From Oopsacas minuta (lineage: Eukaryota; Porifera; Hexactinellida; Lyssacinosida; Leucopsacidae), in NCBI GenBank assembly GCA_024704765.1, contig JAKMXF010000222.1, forward strand, positions 1 through 64,000: a stretch of DNA of 64,000 nt, read 5' to 3'. The notes beneath the pieces are model-generated. The model was not told where the DNA came from, did not search any database, and worked only from the letters and a program-made list of their open reading frames with translations. Position 1 is the first letter of the stretch, and every line of letters begins with the position of its first letter. Positions 24,303 through 38,500 of this stretch are shown in pieces. Both the position numbers and the translations under genes were made by a program.

Positions 24303-25970
24303 TTATAAGTCATAAGGAAGAGACCAGAATTCTAAGAATGGTAAGTCTGCTTTAGAGGCGTTAATAACCGCGAGTAGCTTGCTCTCCAATAACTGCTGTA
24401 ATTGTGAGTGTTTGCCTGTAGGAATAAGAGCACATTTCTTAAGAATAGCAACTTTAGTAAGAATGCTCTGCTTAGTGCTGTCAATAGCAAGTCTCACTAC
24501 ATCTTCTGAGTATATCTTGGGGTATATAATGTTATGTAAATGTGTCAGTACAGTAGGGAGCAGTAATTGGGAATGATAGTCTAGAGGAGTATCTGGTTGG
24601 ATCTGAAATGCGTAGTTATCAAGAGGATCTTCCCCCAGACCTACCCCAGAGTCTGTATCCGTCTCAGAGAAAGAACTGGAGTGTGAATCTAACTGGAAAA
24701 TATCCAGAATAACTCTACACTGCCTCGTATCTGTAAAGAAGTGATTTGGTAAATGTGCTTTGAGGTGTAATCCTAGTAAATTACACCTATCAACAGACTG
24801 GTATCTCTTCTCGTATTCATACATACGTACACAGTGTTCAGGCAGCAGAGAGCTGAGATGATGTAGAGCAGATGACACTAGGCTCTGAGACTCTCCACGG
24901 ATCACTACTTGGTGTCCTGTGTACAGATGGTATAACAGCTGATCGAATATATGTCCACCAATTGTACGAGATAAATGCCTTAGATTAGAGAATGAATCGA
25001 GGGAGGGAGTGACTGCTGGAGAGGAGGAGGGATGCTTACCCAGGACTACATGCTGTAGCTGGTGCTTACCTATGATAGGATCTATATAACTGATAGGGTT
25101 AAGGGAGTGTAGAGTAGGAGGTAGATGAGTTTTAAGAAGAGAGGAGAACTTGCAATGAATGAAATGGAATATATCAGGATCCCCGGTTATGACAGATAGA
25201 GGACGTGGTTGTGTTATGACGGTAGCACGTGCTCTTATCAACAAGTCAGGATCGACGTATCTATTCCCTACACGATGGATATTGTTACTGTCTTCTCTTG
25301 CATACACGAGATCTGATTTCTCCTTGAGTCCGGTTATTATCACCTCTAGCTGTTTAGTAATACAGCTACTGAACTGATAGAGATAAGCAGGAGTATGTGT
25401 AAGGACGATTATGCTATACAGCTTCTTAAGACCGCGGGCGTGTGTGTCTTTCAAATAGAACTTATAACTCAGCACGTAGTCAGAGGAAGGATCCCCGAAT
25501 ACTACTTCTCCTTCCTTCTTAGCAGTCTGTTCAGAGTTGTAACAACGACAGCAAGCCTTCCTGAGAGAATGCAGGGAGTCTTTAGAAGTAGGCAGATGTT
25601 TGGAAATAAATACTGAGTTATTCTGAGAGCTAACAAATCCGAGGTTATTGTCAGGCATGTCTGGGGTGCAGGCACCACAAGTTGACTTAGAAGAAGAGCC
25701 GAGAGAAGAGACCAAACTCTGAGAAGGAAATCGCTTTGAAGCATCATATTTCCGTGATATGTTACAACCATTAGCAGAGTCAGAGAACTTCTCAGGCGGT
25801 GGAATAGCAGGAGAGGATTCCAATTCTTCTGTACTGACACCTGTCTGTGTACAGGTAACTATACGAGGACCATGATTGTCACAAAAATGACATAAAGCAA
25901 TACAAGCGTATTCCATTTGATAAGCAGCAGCTCTAGAAATAAAATTGCCTGCATGCAATGTGGCATTCAT
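24303..25970 (-). CDS. FLCN: Folliculin
   Basis: Intronless, 555 residues from 25970. The conserved N-terminus MEYACIALCHFCDNHGPR begins at Met19 and could be the true start. It matches ALCHFCELHGPR of animal folliculin. The longin part continues with DYVLSYKFYLKDTHARGLKK; Arg179 corresponds to the arginine finger (human Arg164) used to stimulate GTP hydrolysis on RagC/D. The C-terminal DENN half (QVVIRGESQ, YQSVDRCNLLGLHLKAHLPNHF) is present. FLCN with FNIP controls mTORC1 and TFEB/TFE3 at the lysosome. A disordered serine/cysteine-rich insert (about 45-150) separates the conserved blocks, as in other species. Confidence 0.93.
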   Translation of the reverse strand: MNATLHAGNFISRAAAYQMEYACIALCHFCDNHGPRIVTCTQTGVSTEELESSPAIPPPEKFSDSANGCNISRKYDASKRFPSQSLVSSLGSSSKSTCGACTPDMPDNNLGFVSSQNNSVFISKHLPTSKDSLHSLRKACCRCYNSEQTAKKEGEVVFGDPSSDYVLSYKFYLKDTHARGLKKLYSIIVLTHTPAYLYQFSSCITKQLEVIITGLKEKSDLVYAREDSNNIHRVGNRYVDPDLLIRARATVITQPRPLSVITGDPDIFHFIHCKFSSLLKTHLPPTLHSLNPISYIDPIIGKHQLQHVVLGKHPSSSPAVTPSLDSFSNLRHLSRTIGGHIFDQLLYHLYTGHQVVIRGESQSLVSSALHHLSSLLPEHCVRMYEYEKRYQSVDRCNLLGLHLKAHLPNHFFTDTRQCRVILDIFQLDSHSSSFSETDTDSGVGLGEDPLDNYAFQIQPDTPLDYHSQLLLPTVLTHLHNIIYPKIYSEDVVRLAIDSTKQSILTKVAILKKCALIPTGKHSQLQQLLESKLLAVINASKADLPFLEFWSLPYDL

Positions 25971-26525
25971 TTATAGCTACTCTATTCATCAGATCGGAGT
26001 CATGAGATTACACTATTGGCTTCATTGTGTACCTAACAGATCTTGTGACTGACAGGCAAAGAACATTTACAGTGTTGTTCTTGCTTATAAATTTAGTAAT
26101 TAATTTCTTGAATATTTTATAGCATTCTTTGAATTCTTATGGATAACTAAGTGAAGAGTAATAACGATTCCTAATAATCTCGTGATAATCTATACAGGTT
26201 ATTGGAATAATGTAAACTCACGATTCACAATGTAATCACATTTTAACAATATAAACAAGTAAATAAATGACTATCCAAAAAGGTGACTTATTAGAGATTA
26301 CAGTAGCAGTAGAAATATTATTGACACTGTAAAGTCAAGTCTTGAATTGCAATTTAATAATACTATAATTTCATTGTAAAGAAATAAACAATCACATATA
26401 ATAGAGTAACAACAATAAACAAGAACAACATCCTATAATGTTATAATACTAACCTTAAATTTGACTATACCAATCGCGTGCATCATATACGAACAATCTG
26501 TAATTCCGAAGAAAGGATCTGTTGA
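25971..26525. other. Intergenic region, FLCN 5' / ryanodine receptor 3'
   Basis: 555 bp of very AT-rich sequence, containing the presumed FLCN promoter and ryanodine receptor 3' UTR. No gene or repeat seen. Confidence 0.6.
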
Positions 26526-29500
26526 TCATGTTTGTTTGCTATCTGTAAGCTGTTGCTGGGAGAAACACACACCAACTGGGAAGAATTCCCAATTCCTTGA
26601 TCGGTACATATCCATAACGTATGACTCTTGACCTGTATATTCGGTCTCTTCTTTATGAATGAGATGCATCAAGAAAAATAGGTAATTAGGATAATGATGC
26701 TCTTTCTCTGTATGCATCTCAAAGCCGCGGGGAATATGTTGATCAAATGTTTCCTTGTTAAGACCACAAATAAAGCATTTATTCTGCATAGCCTCTCTGG
26801 CAGCTTCCTGCTTGTTTCGGAGCTCTCCAAATGCGTCAATTATTAAACCCTGAATAAGGGCAACAAGCACGAGTTGTATAGCAAAGAAATATGCTATACT
26901 GTAGACTGTTATTGTAGTATCCTTTGGGGATATCTCGAAATGTTCAGGGGGGAATCTTTCTGAGAGGTTCAGGGTCCCTCCCGGGATCTGACCGAGCAGG
27001 AAGAGGAAAATATCGCTGAGATTATCCTGATGAGGCTTGAATAGATACATACCGATTATAGCAAATATCAGCTGTACGACTAACAATATGAACACACTCA
27101 TAAATAGACGAGTTCTGTTGTGATAGATAGATTGGAATATTGTTCTTAGAGTCTCAAAGTTAGTATAAACATCCAAGAGAAGATGGATGCAGAAGAAAGC
27201 TGGTGAATAGAATACTCCCAAGGCTGAGAACATAAAATATATAATCTTTAGTAGGAAAGTAAAGTCTGTAAGCATAACACGAGCTACTATCCATAAATTG
27301 TAATTCAAATCTATCCCTTTAGTATCTTTCTGATTGTATTCATCGTTCATTTCCTGACGAACTAATTTGTTCCAATAGAGCTGTGGAAACGTAGCAGATT
27401 CAATAACAATACTGTCCCACCAACGCTTGTTAATGAATCGCCAGGAAGTACTGAATTCTTCTTTTAATTTATCTTTATTCGTTTCAATTTCATGACAAAG
27501 ATATTTTTCTTTTCGAAAGATAATCAGAGGGAATTTCAACTTCCAATAAGTCCATATTAACAGCATAGATAGGAAGAAGTGTAATAGAGAGATAGAATAC
27601 AGTAATATAACCTTCATGAGGTTAAATGATTGTGGTATTTGAATATTCAACAGTTCTATTGAGGAAGTGCTTGTAGCATTATGGAATCCTGACAGACCGT
27701 CAAGATTACATAACATGAGGAGGAGGTTTAATACGAATACAATTACCATACTAGATTTCCTAAGCAGATAATCCATCTGAGCTACGTTAGAAGAGAAGCG
27801 AGTAGTAGCCCTGATAATCTTAGGCACATAGAATTTGGTTATCAAATCTTCACTCGGTTTGCTCGTTCCGCTATGTCGTTTAAGTTTGGTTGCCAGCTGA
27901 CTAGTCACTGTAATTATGTTGATACAAAACTCAAGGAGTATAGGTATTATCAATACGAACCTTAGAAGACCGAGCTTTGAGTAGAAAGATCTAAAACAGC
28001 GGGATGCTCTCTCCAATCTGCTCATATTCACACCAGCACGAGCTCTGTAATTAACCGCGAGTTTATCTACTGGGTCTGTGGGCATCTGTTTGAAAAATTC
28101 TCTGGATTTCTCATGATGTTCATAAGCTCTCTTCTCTCTCTCCTTCTGTACAGACTGACTAAGCATTGCTGCGTGTTTCATCTCAAATATTGAATCTTCA
28201 CAAAAATCCATAAATCTGTCCATCTTCTCTTTCGTGAATATTTCGTGATCCAAATTTCTAACAAAGTTATGCTTAGACTCTTGAATTTGAGATTTGTCCC
28301 ATTGCTCTAGGTTAGTCTTATCGATCTGAAAGAATACCTTCTCTACTTTCTTGCTCTTACCTGTATAAACAGTAATAGAAAATCAATTAATGCATTAAAA
28401 TAATCAATAGTTTACTCACCAATAATCTCAATACAGCCAGTATAAGGTCTGAAGTATCCCATTAACGTCTCGGTCCCCTTCCTGAGATCCGTCAGCTCAG
28501 TATTAGCATCCCCTTCAAACAAATGATCGAATAGAATAGTGAATAGGACACTTAGATTAAATCCGATCTTCCCGCAGGGATTATAGAACCTTTCCATAAA
28601 CTCCATATAATCTATAACTCCGTCCTGATTGCTGTCTGCACATCGCATTAGATAATCTATGTCTTTAGGTTTATACTTGTTAGGTTGAGTAGATAGAGCA
28701 TTCTCAAACTCAATCCTACTCACAACTCCATCTTTGTTAATGTCATAACTCTGAAAAGCTTTGGAGGTGATCAGGTCATTCAGTTCAATAAAGGTACAAC
28801 AGAACTCTACTATCTCCAGCAGATTCTAATAAAAAGAAAGCTCATTAGAGAAGTAATAAGAATAAGGAATCATATGTTAACAAAAGATGTACAAGAACCA
28901 GATAGAAGCTCAGTACAGTAGAGTACACAAGTAGATTGTCAGAACTGTCATTGTTATAACAAAATGAATAGATAACTAACTTGTCTTGATTCAATCAGAG
29001 CATCCTTCATCTGTCCTGATATAGAATGAGCCTCTATACTAACATTCCCTTCTAACATGCTTAGCAACAGAATTATCATATCAGCATGTACATCTAACAC
29101 ATCTTTAAGCAGCTCTATAGAATACTCGTACTCTGAGGATAACTTCTTCTGTAGCTTAGCGAATATGTAGAAGAACCCAGACATTGCATCCCAGAGCCTA
29201 GACTGTGTCAGAGCTAGCTGATTCCCGTAGCACGGACCCTGTATATATTCTGTTAGAGTGTTGAATACCTAATAAATAAGCAAGTAAAAACTGTGATGGG
29301 ATAACTGTATATAATTACTTCTTACCTGTCGCACTACCTTGAATACTTTAGTAAAGTTAGACTGTCCCTGTTGATCTATTCGCTCTAACCCTGCATACTG
29401 TCCATAGAAGTTCTGTATAGATTCCTGTAACGATAACAAGTAGTCTACAGAGAATACGATCAAGTTAACGTTAGAGGGTTTGTCAGGCTGAGAACGTAGA

Positions 29501-32500
29501 TAGTTCTGCATATTCATGTTATGACCCTCGCAGAGGAGTTGTAAGAATCTGAATAAATTTTGTGTGAATTCTTCGTCCTTTATAGCAGCAGGCAGGTTAT
29601 CCATACTAGAGCCATAAACCTTGCATTGACGTTCATAAGTAGATCTATCTAGTACAGCACAGTCTGCTATTAGCTTTGCCATGCTAGTGAAGAAATCTCC
29701 CCCAACCTTACAAGAAGTTTGTAGGAATTCTAGAATATTCTTTTGTACTTCATAATTCCCTCCTTTGAGTAGAGCTATCCCAAGCTGTAGCGTCTCTTGT
29801 ACCAGATCTCCTCTCTCTCCATGAGCACCAGCTAGCACTACAATAACCATTCTAGCTACATTAGAGTTAATTAACGTAATCTGTTGTTTCTCAAGTTTCT
29901 TCTTCTTAGACTGTTGAGTGAACACATCATCTACAGGCTCTGACTGATCCTTTGTCTCATCATCTGGTAGTATGCGGGTACAGCTCTCTGTCAGAGAGTT
30001 AGCATACTTCATGTACAGCTCCTGCTGATTTGTATGTGAGAGATCACATTGACAGAACACGTCAATTAACAATCTTATCGGAGCAGGAGATTCACATCCT
30101 GCGACATCATTAGAATTCAGCTGTGTTATGATATCACCTCTCTGGTACTTCTGATTCAACCAAGTACCTCGATAGGATTCTAAGAAATAGTTACTGATCC
30201 TAAACCAAGGTAGTTTATATAATGGCACAATTAGAAATCCCTTCATTATAGCTCTCTTTTTGTGCAGAGTTAGAACTTTCTTCCATCTACCCCGCCCAGC
30301 TCTGGGATGCTCGATCTTGTAAATAAGAGCTTTCACTCGGGACACTTCCATTAAGTCAAGTTTCTGAGTATTTTGTGATTCATTCTGTGGTACATGGTAA
30401 CTGTGTATGAGAGTTGGAATTCTGTAACGAGGCTGTGAGGATTGATTCTGATCGCCAGCAAATTTCTGATCAACTTTCTGGGAAATGTATTCCATATTTT
30501 GATTCTCACTAAACATCTTTTCGCAGTATTCAAGCACATCACTGTGTTGTGAGAATTGTGGCAATTCTAGGATCAAATCAAGATAAGCTTTCATACAGTA
30601 CACCAAGATGTGACTACGTTCATTATGTACACGCTTTTGTGTCTGCAGCACTAGCAGAATAATGATAGACAGCTCACTACGTTCTGAAGAGAAATTAACC
30701 TCCATAGAGTAGTCCAAACTTAGGAAAGATCCGTGAATAATAGCTTGCAGACCCTGTCTAGCGTACTGAGAAGTTTGCCAGCAGTTAAACAAGAAATCAA
30801 GGTCCCAGAATAGAGAGAGATGATCTTGCTGTTGATTTGGCTGCAAATCTCTAAATTCTGATAAATCCCTTGAGTGTAGAAACTTCCCTAACAACATCAA
30901 TACAGCAAGTAAATGAGGGAGTATAGTATTGAATGAATTCTCTAGTTCACTATGTTCAGCTTCGTTATATCCTTTACTTGCTTCATCGATAGTCAGCTGC
31001 TGCTCGTCTTTCCAAAGAGTCACTAGTCTAAGTCTAATACTGTGAAGAAATGGCCTTATAACTTCCCAAAGAGTAGATAACGGTGTGTAAGGAATAATAA
31101 ACTCCAGACTCTGTACAATAATATATTGGTCAGGTATATCAGCAGAGAGATGTATGGTGAAATATCGAACCACTGATGATATTACAGATTCTATATCCGC
31201 GTTATGATTAGGAGGTATAATGTTAAAATGACTTCGTAAGTCACTAGTCTGCATTTCATTACATTTCTTGATGTATCTTGTCAACAGAGGGAGATATACA
31301 CATACATATTCTCTGTACTCTGAAGACCCAACTTCTAAAGAGTGTAATGATCTTACTCTGTCTCTGATTGAAAAGTACAGAGGGTCTACCTGTCCTAGAG
31401 GCTCCTCCAAGAGAGGATATATTCTTGTAGAGCATACAGTAGTCAGACACTCTCCACATGTAGCTAGATTCGCTGGTGAGTTTGGAGATTGTATGAGAGT
31501 ATAAATACTGCGAAATAAATCAGTCATTCTCTCGTCTAACTGCATTTGAGAGTTATCAGTAGGTTTGTCATTAATTTTCTGACGTATATTACCAATATGT
31601 TTGATAAGCACGTTAATCACAGGCAGTATAGCAGATAGCATAACGTTCCTCAGTTTATGGGATATTTCTTCTAGAGAGGACTGGATTATACTAATAACTT
31701 CTTCTATGTATTTCATAGCATTTGAATTATCTAATTCTGTTAATTCTTGACTGGAATCACTAACATCATTGTCTACAGATATGTTGCTAGCGAAAGGATC
31801 CAAACATCTACACAGTTTTTCCAATGCTACACTAATCTCTCTGTTTCTGTCCTCAGCACTGCTGAATAGACTGGGGTTCTTGTGTAGATGTAAAATAACA
31901 AAATGAAACAGTTTAGCTACTTCTACCAGCTCGAAAGGAGATGCCATACTCATATAGACCAGCTGATTGGAGTCTGACACAAAGTAATTCCTATGTACAC
32001 CGAAGTAATTAGTAATTAGAGGAAGTACTATGCGATGAAGGAAGGCAATAGCTTCTGGACTCTTAGCTCGTTCAGGTTGAAGCTTCATCTCAGTGTACAA
32101 TTCATTTACAACTAACAGAGTTACCGTCTTTCTCTCGAAATTATCACCGCTATCCTCTACAGACATTGACGATTCTTTGGTAGTTTGTAGCTTGTAGCCA
32201 CAAGAAGCGATTAGATTAAAGAACTCGTACAGTCCCTCTACAATTATATCCTGTTCTCTTGTATGCAGTAAATGGAATGGAATAGATAAACGCTCGTTCT
32301 TAATCTCTATACTACGGAAATGTATATGATTATTCAATAGAGCAGAGAACTCAAGAACAACCAGGGATATAGACCGCATTAAACGTTTCCATGTTTTGTC
32401 TCTCAATTCCTTCTTAGTTAAACCAATATTGAATACGTTCTTTACAACAGACAAGAAATCTTTGGAAGAGAATATAGTCTCAATTCTCTCTTGAGCAGAT

Positions 32501-35500
32501 TGCACCTGTACAAATCCTATTCCTTTCTTTATAAGAGCACTCAGTAATAGATAAACAGATGAGTCTGTCTTCTCTAGCAGTAGCTCTACGTCAGAGATTA
32601 ATCCTGGGAGATCAGACAGATCTAATGAGTATAGTCTAGACTGTAACATCCTTATCCAATCAGATGCGTGTACATTTAGGAGTTTGTTGATCAGATCTGG
32701 AGGCGGAGTCTTAGTCTCAGGGGCAGTGAGGAGGTTAGGCTGTGGATGATTGAAAGAGGATAGAATCTGTGAGTGAGGACCAATTGAACTGTCTAGTAAC
32801 TCCAATCGGTTATTAGGCAATAAGACAAAGTGTGTAGAATCACTCTCGCTAGACACGAGCATATCAGGAGCTAAAGCGTGAATAACTGCACATAGACACT
32901 CATTCAGTCTAGAAGCAAGAGAATCGACAAGAGCAGCGAGTGAATTGTTCCTAGCAATCTTGGTAAAACTCTTAGGAGACCTAGAGTAAGCATGTTCTAA
33001 TAAGAAATGAGCTAGTTCTAACAGCTGACGTTGTTCTTGAGGTGTAGCACCATTAACAGGATCAAAATTAGCTCCCGAGTAGTACCCCTGATATTCTCTA
33101 AAGTGAGCTCTCAGCATTTGAAATATTATAACGCGATTAGGTAAAGGCAAAGAGTGTAGGTCTAATATAACTTTAGAGAGCAGTGGAAACATAGTACTGG
33201 GGGTGAGAGTTTTCGCGAGAAGCTGTATATAATCTGAAATAGAATTCTTAGCATTAATAGTTCTCTGTAATTGAGGTACAGGTAGACACACTAACCAGTA
33301 GCTAGCATGTAGAAGTTTCGCAGATAAAGCATCTGACATAACATCTCGCGGCATTTTAGCTATAGCTCTCTGTAAGAACGGTAATACAAACTGTGTAGTG
33401 TACTTGATAAGGGTGATAGCTGTATCGTCAATATCTACCTTACAAATACACAGAGTATATAGCATATCTGCTATAATAGATTCCTCTAATGTTATTATAG
33501 TCTGTGGAAGTATTGAGTAAACTTGTTCATAAAATAAGAGAATAGATCCTTTAAAATTTGACCATTCTTCAACATGTCTCTTATTCCTAATCTCTACCAA
33601 TTCTCCATCACTCTCATTTAACGGTTCTAAGGAATGTCTCAGTAATCTCCTTAAATCATCCTCAGAGATAATCTTCTGTAACACAGACCGAATAGGTCCC
33701 ACATCTTCCTTCCTATTACTGGTCCCTTCCTTCTCATCTGTGGAATTAGAAGCACATTTAGCTAATAACTCTAATAACGATATATAGTACTGTAAGCTAT
33801 CTTCTGGAGTGATGTCATCATCATTTTGAGGCTCACCAGACATAAAGTAGTTTGAGAATCCAATCGTCTGACTAGACTTAAGAGCAGGTCCTAAGCATTC
33901 CCTGTTAGAAATCAAATGTGTGACAATTATCTTAGCATTCTCTTTGATATAGCAATCACTAGCCCAAACAGCTAACTTAAGAAACTCTAAATATTGCTCC
34001 GTGCTATTCAGGTGCTCAATATCTGATACAGCTACAGCTAGTAGCTCAATAACCTTACGTATTTGCTCTTCCTGGAGTGATAGAGCTAAGTGCTCGTTGT
34101 TACGGATAACAGCATTAGCTACCTCCATGGGAGACGTGTCAGTCTCTCTGTGCTTTATCGTAAGACTGTTATGTACTCCAGATAACTCTAGCAGATAGTC
34201 TAAGTGTGGGAATAGCATGTGTTGTGAATGAGCGTGTGCTTGCTTAGAGTTACCTGTGCGACCTGAAAAGCGAGCAATGTTACATAGATACTTACAGCAC
34301 TCTGAGATTGTATCGTGAAATATATTAAAGTTTGTAGAAGTTTGAGAATGAAGTAACTTGCTGCTTGGTTCTTTAGACTGAATATCATCCAAAAGATGTT
34401 TCATTAGATTTAACACAGTTTCATGTATTCTGAGGGAACATAGCAGTTCAGGATGATGGAACACTAGTCTGGCGTTGGAGAGAATATCGAGATACCGTTT
34501 CAAACTGTCCTTCTCGCTCTTATCGATCCTAACCAGCATGAGAGAGCGCAGGTGTCCCAGAGCTCTGAGGATCTCGCTAGGATTGATATAACTCGGAGAG
34601 TTTTTAGAGGAAGGAAGGATATACGTGTTCTTAAGAGCATTAGAGAACTCTTCTTGTTCATGGAACTGTCTGTGTAATAAATTGAATATAGCACAAACGA
34701 GTCTAGGTTCAGCTACTTTAGTGTTAACCCAATCTCTCAGTGTATCTTTTATGATAGAGTTAAGTGCTTGTAGCTGAAAGTGTCTACCCTCCTTAGACGG
34801 ATGCTTCTTAAGATAAGATCTCAAATTTTCCTTCTTTTGGTCTATCTCTATGTCAAAGCTCAGTAGCAGTTCGTTATGATAAGACTGTACTTTCTGTTGT
34901 AAGGGATTGTCTTCATCAGATTCTGAGCCTATTTTCATTTCACCAGATATCCCCAAAAGTTCTTGCACTTGAGGTAGAGGTTTCAGACGAAACTGCTTAG
35001 TCTTCTGCATAGCAAACGAAGGATTGTTCTTAAGTTGTTTCTCTACTTCTCCGTGTTTTCCTTCCTGCTCTCTCCCTAAGTCATAAGCCATATCTCCAGA
35101 GAACAGGACCAGATCTTTAATCTTCTCTCTCAGCTGTCTGTCACAGATATAGTCTAGTATTATACAAATTTCGTATTTGACTTGTTCTTCAAGATTCTCG
35201 ATATTAAGTAACCCCACAGCTTCCCCAGATATAGCTGTACTGTCACGATTAGAGTGTATATGAATACCAATATTTACACTTGACTTTGACGAGTCTAACA
35301 GGTAGATAAGCTTGATTAAATCCTCATCAATCAAATGGTTAGTGAGTAGCAGATGCTTTATGATACGTAGAATAGGTACGAATAAACCGACACGATCATC
35401 CTTAGAAATACTACGACAAGCATACTCCTTATACAACAGCACTTCATTTAGCTTAGAGAATATAAACTGTTTGAATTTAGCATCCTGTAAGTCTGCACTC

Positions 35501-38500
35501 ATATCTTCTCCTATGTCACTGTACATTGAGCACTGAGCACTCAAGGGGGGTCTGGGAGGTAGAAGAGAAGAGGATTTAAGTGGGATTGGATCTTCTGGGA
35601 AATCTGATTCAAATACAAAGTCGTTTCTTGTTTGGAGACAGCATATGGATTCTTTCTCAAAGTTAAGAGTTATGTACAGATCGTATATGGAAATCTTGAG
35701 ATCATTAGGTAGGTAGAACTTTAGAGATAAATACATCATAGCTAGTAGCGTGTCTTTAGTTATATGTCTCTGTACTGTCTCAATAGCTGCTGAGAATACG
35801 TGAGAACAAATAGCATTGAATAACCGGAAGGAGTGAGTCAAGAATCGTGATAAGACAGGACGTTCTGAGATGTCTGTGAATCTGAACAGAGTCTCCTCTT
35901 CAGGTACCAATACGTAGAGACAATGTGATTTGTCTTCTATCGTATCAGTGCTTTCAAAACTAGAAGTTATAGTATGCATCTTTACAAGTTTGCTCTGTCC
36001 ACTAGGTACCAATTTCTCTATGAAACCCTGTCTACTTGAGTACTTACTCTCATCATAAATAAACATACATGATTTATCAGGTGACTTCTCTATCCTGTAA
36101 TCAATAGAATTGTTCTCCTTATATGTCCATGAGTAATTAGAAGCTACTTGTAGTTCCATCCAGGGGAACCAGTAGGCCAGTGAGTCCTGGGGAGCTCTCC
36201 CACGTTGTCTACGCGGGGATGGACTGTCTGTAGAAAGGATAGCCTCTGCGAGAGATGTTCTCCCCGGGAGACGATCTAAAAGGAAGTCCAGAACCTGTAC
36301 CTTAGATGGAGCTATTACAACAGTAGGAAATAGCTTTACACTACTGTCTGTTAGGGATAAGGATTTTCCTTCACATTCAGAATCAAAAGCCAGATGATAC
36401 GTAATCTTCCTACCAACCAGGTCCAGTACTGTGTAAATCTCCAGATGATCATCCTGATAGGTAGAGTCAATTAGCTCAGAAATTGGTCTCAGATATGTAG
36501 TCCGAATACAGCTGGGTGTACCTCCATTAATTATGCACTGCTGTCCACCTGTTTTCATCTTTTGGTCAGAGAATAGGAGAGGGTAGAATTTGTATGAGGA
36601 GGTTGTCCAACCTAAATATGCCTTACTGATATCTGCGTTCTGTATACGAACTCCAAAGCAAATAAGATTCTTTTTATTTTCAGTGAGGTTTGCTGTAGGA
36701 TTAACTATAGGAACAATATCTTCAGTCTGAGCCTCTACTCTAACGCCTAAATTCATTCTAATGCACTCTATCTGAGGGTCACTGGGTACTGTCTTCATCT
36801 GTATACAAATCTCATTAATAGCAAACTGTTCGTCATTATGTACAGTAGTGAATATAGACTGAGGAGATGAGATAGGTTCATAGTGCATGTCCTGTAGTGA
36901 GTACCATAAAGGAATGCTAGTGTGTACGTCTGTAGAGAATGGATAGTATACGTCAAGGAGGTCATAGCTTCTGACGTCATCCCCCTTAGTGAAGGATATT
37001 TCTACACTCTGACCTCTGCCTAGGCTAACAGCTGGGAAGTACTTTACTCCTTTATTGACTTGAAAGCTAAAAGCTATCGTGCTGTTCTCTGTATCTCTGA
37101 GGAGAACTCCGTTACAAGCAAAGCTGATAGTACCAGCCCTAAGATTGAGGAAACATCTAATCTTATCTCCTTTCTTCCAACGCTGTCCAAACGTTATAGA
37201 CAATTTATTCCATTTCCTAGCTAGATACCCGTCATAAGCATAAGACAGCTCATCACTGCCTAACAAATGACCAGCCTTGAATTCAGAGGTAGCCCAGCCT
37301 ATTCTCATGAACTCAGCTGTTTCTAGCGTGACGTCATAATACCAGAGGCCTTCAGACACCCCGTAGGATGACTGTGTACGGTATGTAATAGTCTGTATGT
37401 TAGAGAGATCTACATTCCTAGCTAGCTCTAAGATTTCGTGGTCAGATCTCATAGAAATGATAAAGTGACCCCTGGCTATTAAAGCCTCAATAATTCCTTT
37501 AACCATTCCTCTATTTGATTTCTTATCAGCCTCTGACAACTTCTCATAAGGGACTAAACTCAAAGTAACTTTAAGAGTTTTATTCTTATCATTATCGCCA
37601 TAAGAATAGCCATCTGATACTTTCGACTTTGCCCATATATGGTGTGCATTCTCAGCCAATCTATCTATCATGTCATTAAGTGCAGGTAGCTCTTTCAGAG
37701 CATCAAGATTGTATAAGGCAGGTAGATAACCGTTAGATAGTTTGTACTTGTTTGGGTCTAGAGGTTTTTTCTTAGCTTTAAATCCCTCTTTACTAGGAGG
37801 CCTGAGGTCATAACCTAGAGCTCTTAAAGTTTTTATTGTCTTCTCTGCTAACTCTATATCAAATCTCTTCTGAGCCTCAGTCATAAGTGAGTAAGGTATC
37901 AAATCAGGATGTAGCTTCTTCTCATTATTCCTCTCTGCTCCGTGACCCCAACCATAGTCTATCTTGTTAACAGCCCAGACATCATGTAAATATTCAGCGA
38001 TATGTTCCATTATGAGTGAATAGCTCCGAGGTAGCTTTATATCTGATACGTCAATTGGATTAGGAACAAAAGAACTGTTTTCGTCAATGGCAGTAGGTCC
38101 TTCTATTTTGAACACGTTAACATGTGAGTTATCGTCCTCATTAGTCATAGGAATGTTACGTAGAGCAGATGCGAGTGAGAACAAATCCGAATCAAACTCA
38201 TTCTTAGAATTAGCTGGGCTCCTAGTGCTAGCTAACCCCATAAACTTAGGATCAGGAGGATATGTAAACTCTCCGAGATTATCACCGAACCTGAAAGTAC
38301 ATCTCGAATCAGAAGCAAAGCTGATAGCAGGACAGATCATTTCTGAGGAAGATACCCCGAATATTCGGGGTTCCAATTCCTTACCATCTAGGGAGAACCA
38401 GCAGCAAATATTCATCTCATCAGTTAAGTCAATGTAACAACCAATGACATGTTTAGAAGAGGCTTCATCTTGTTGAGAGAGATTGGGACATAGGAAAGGA

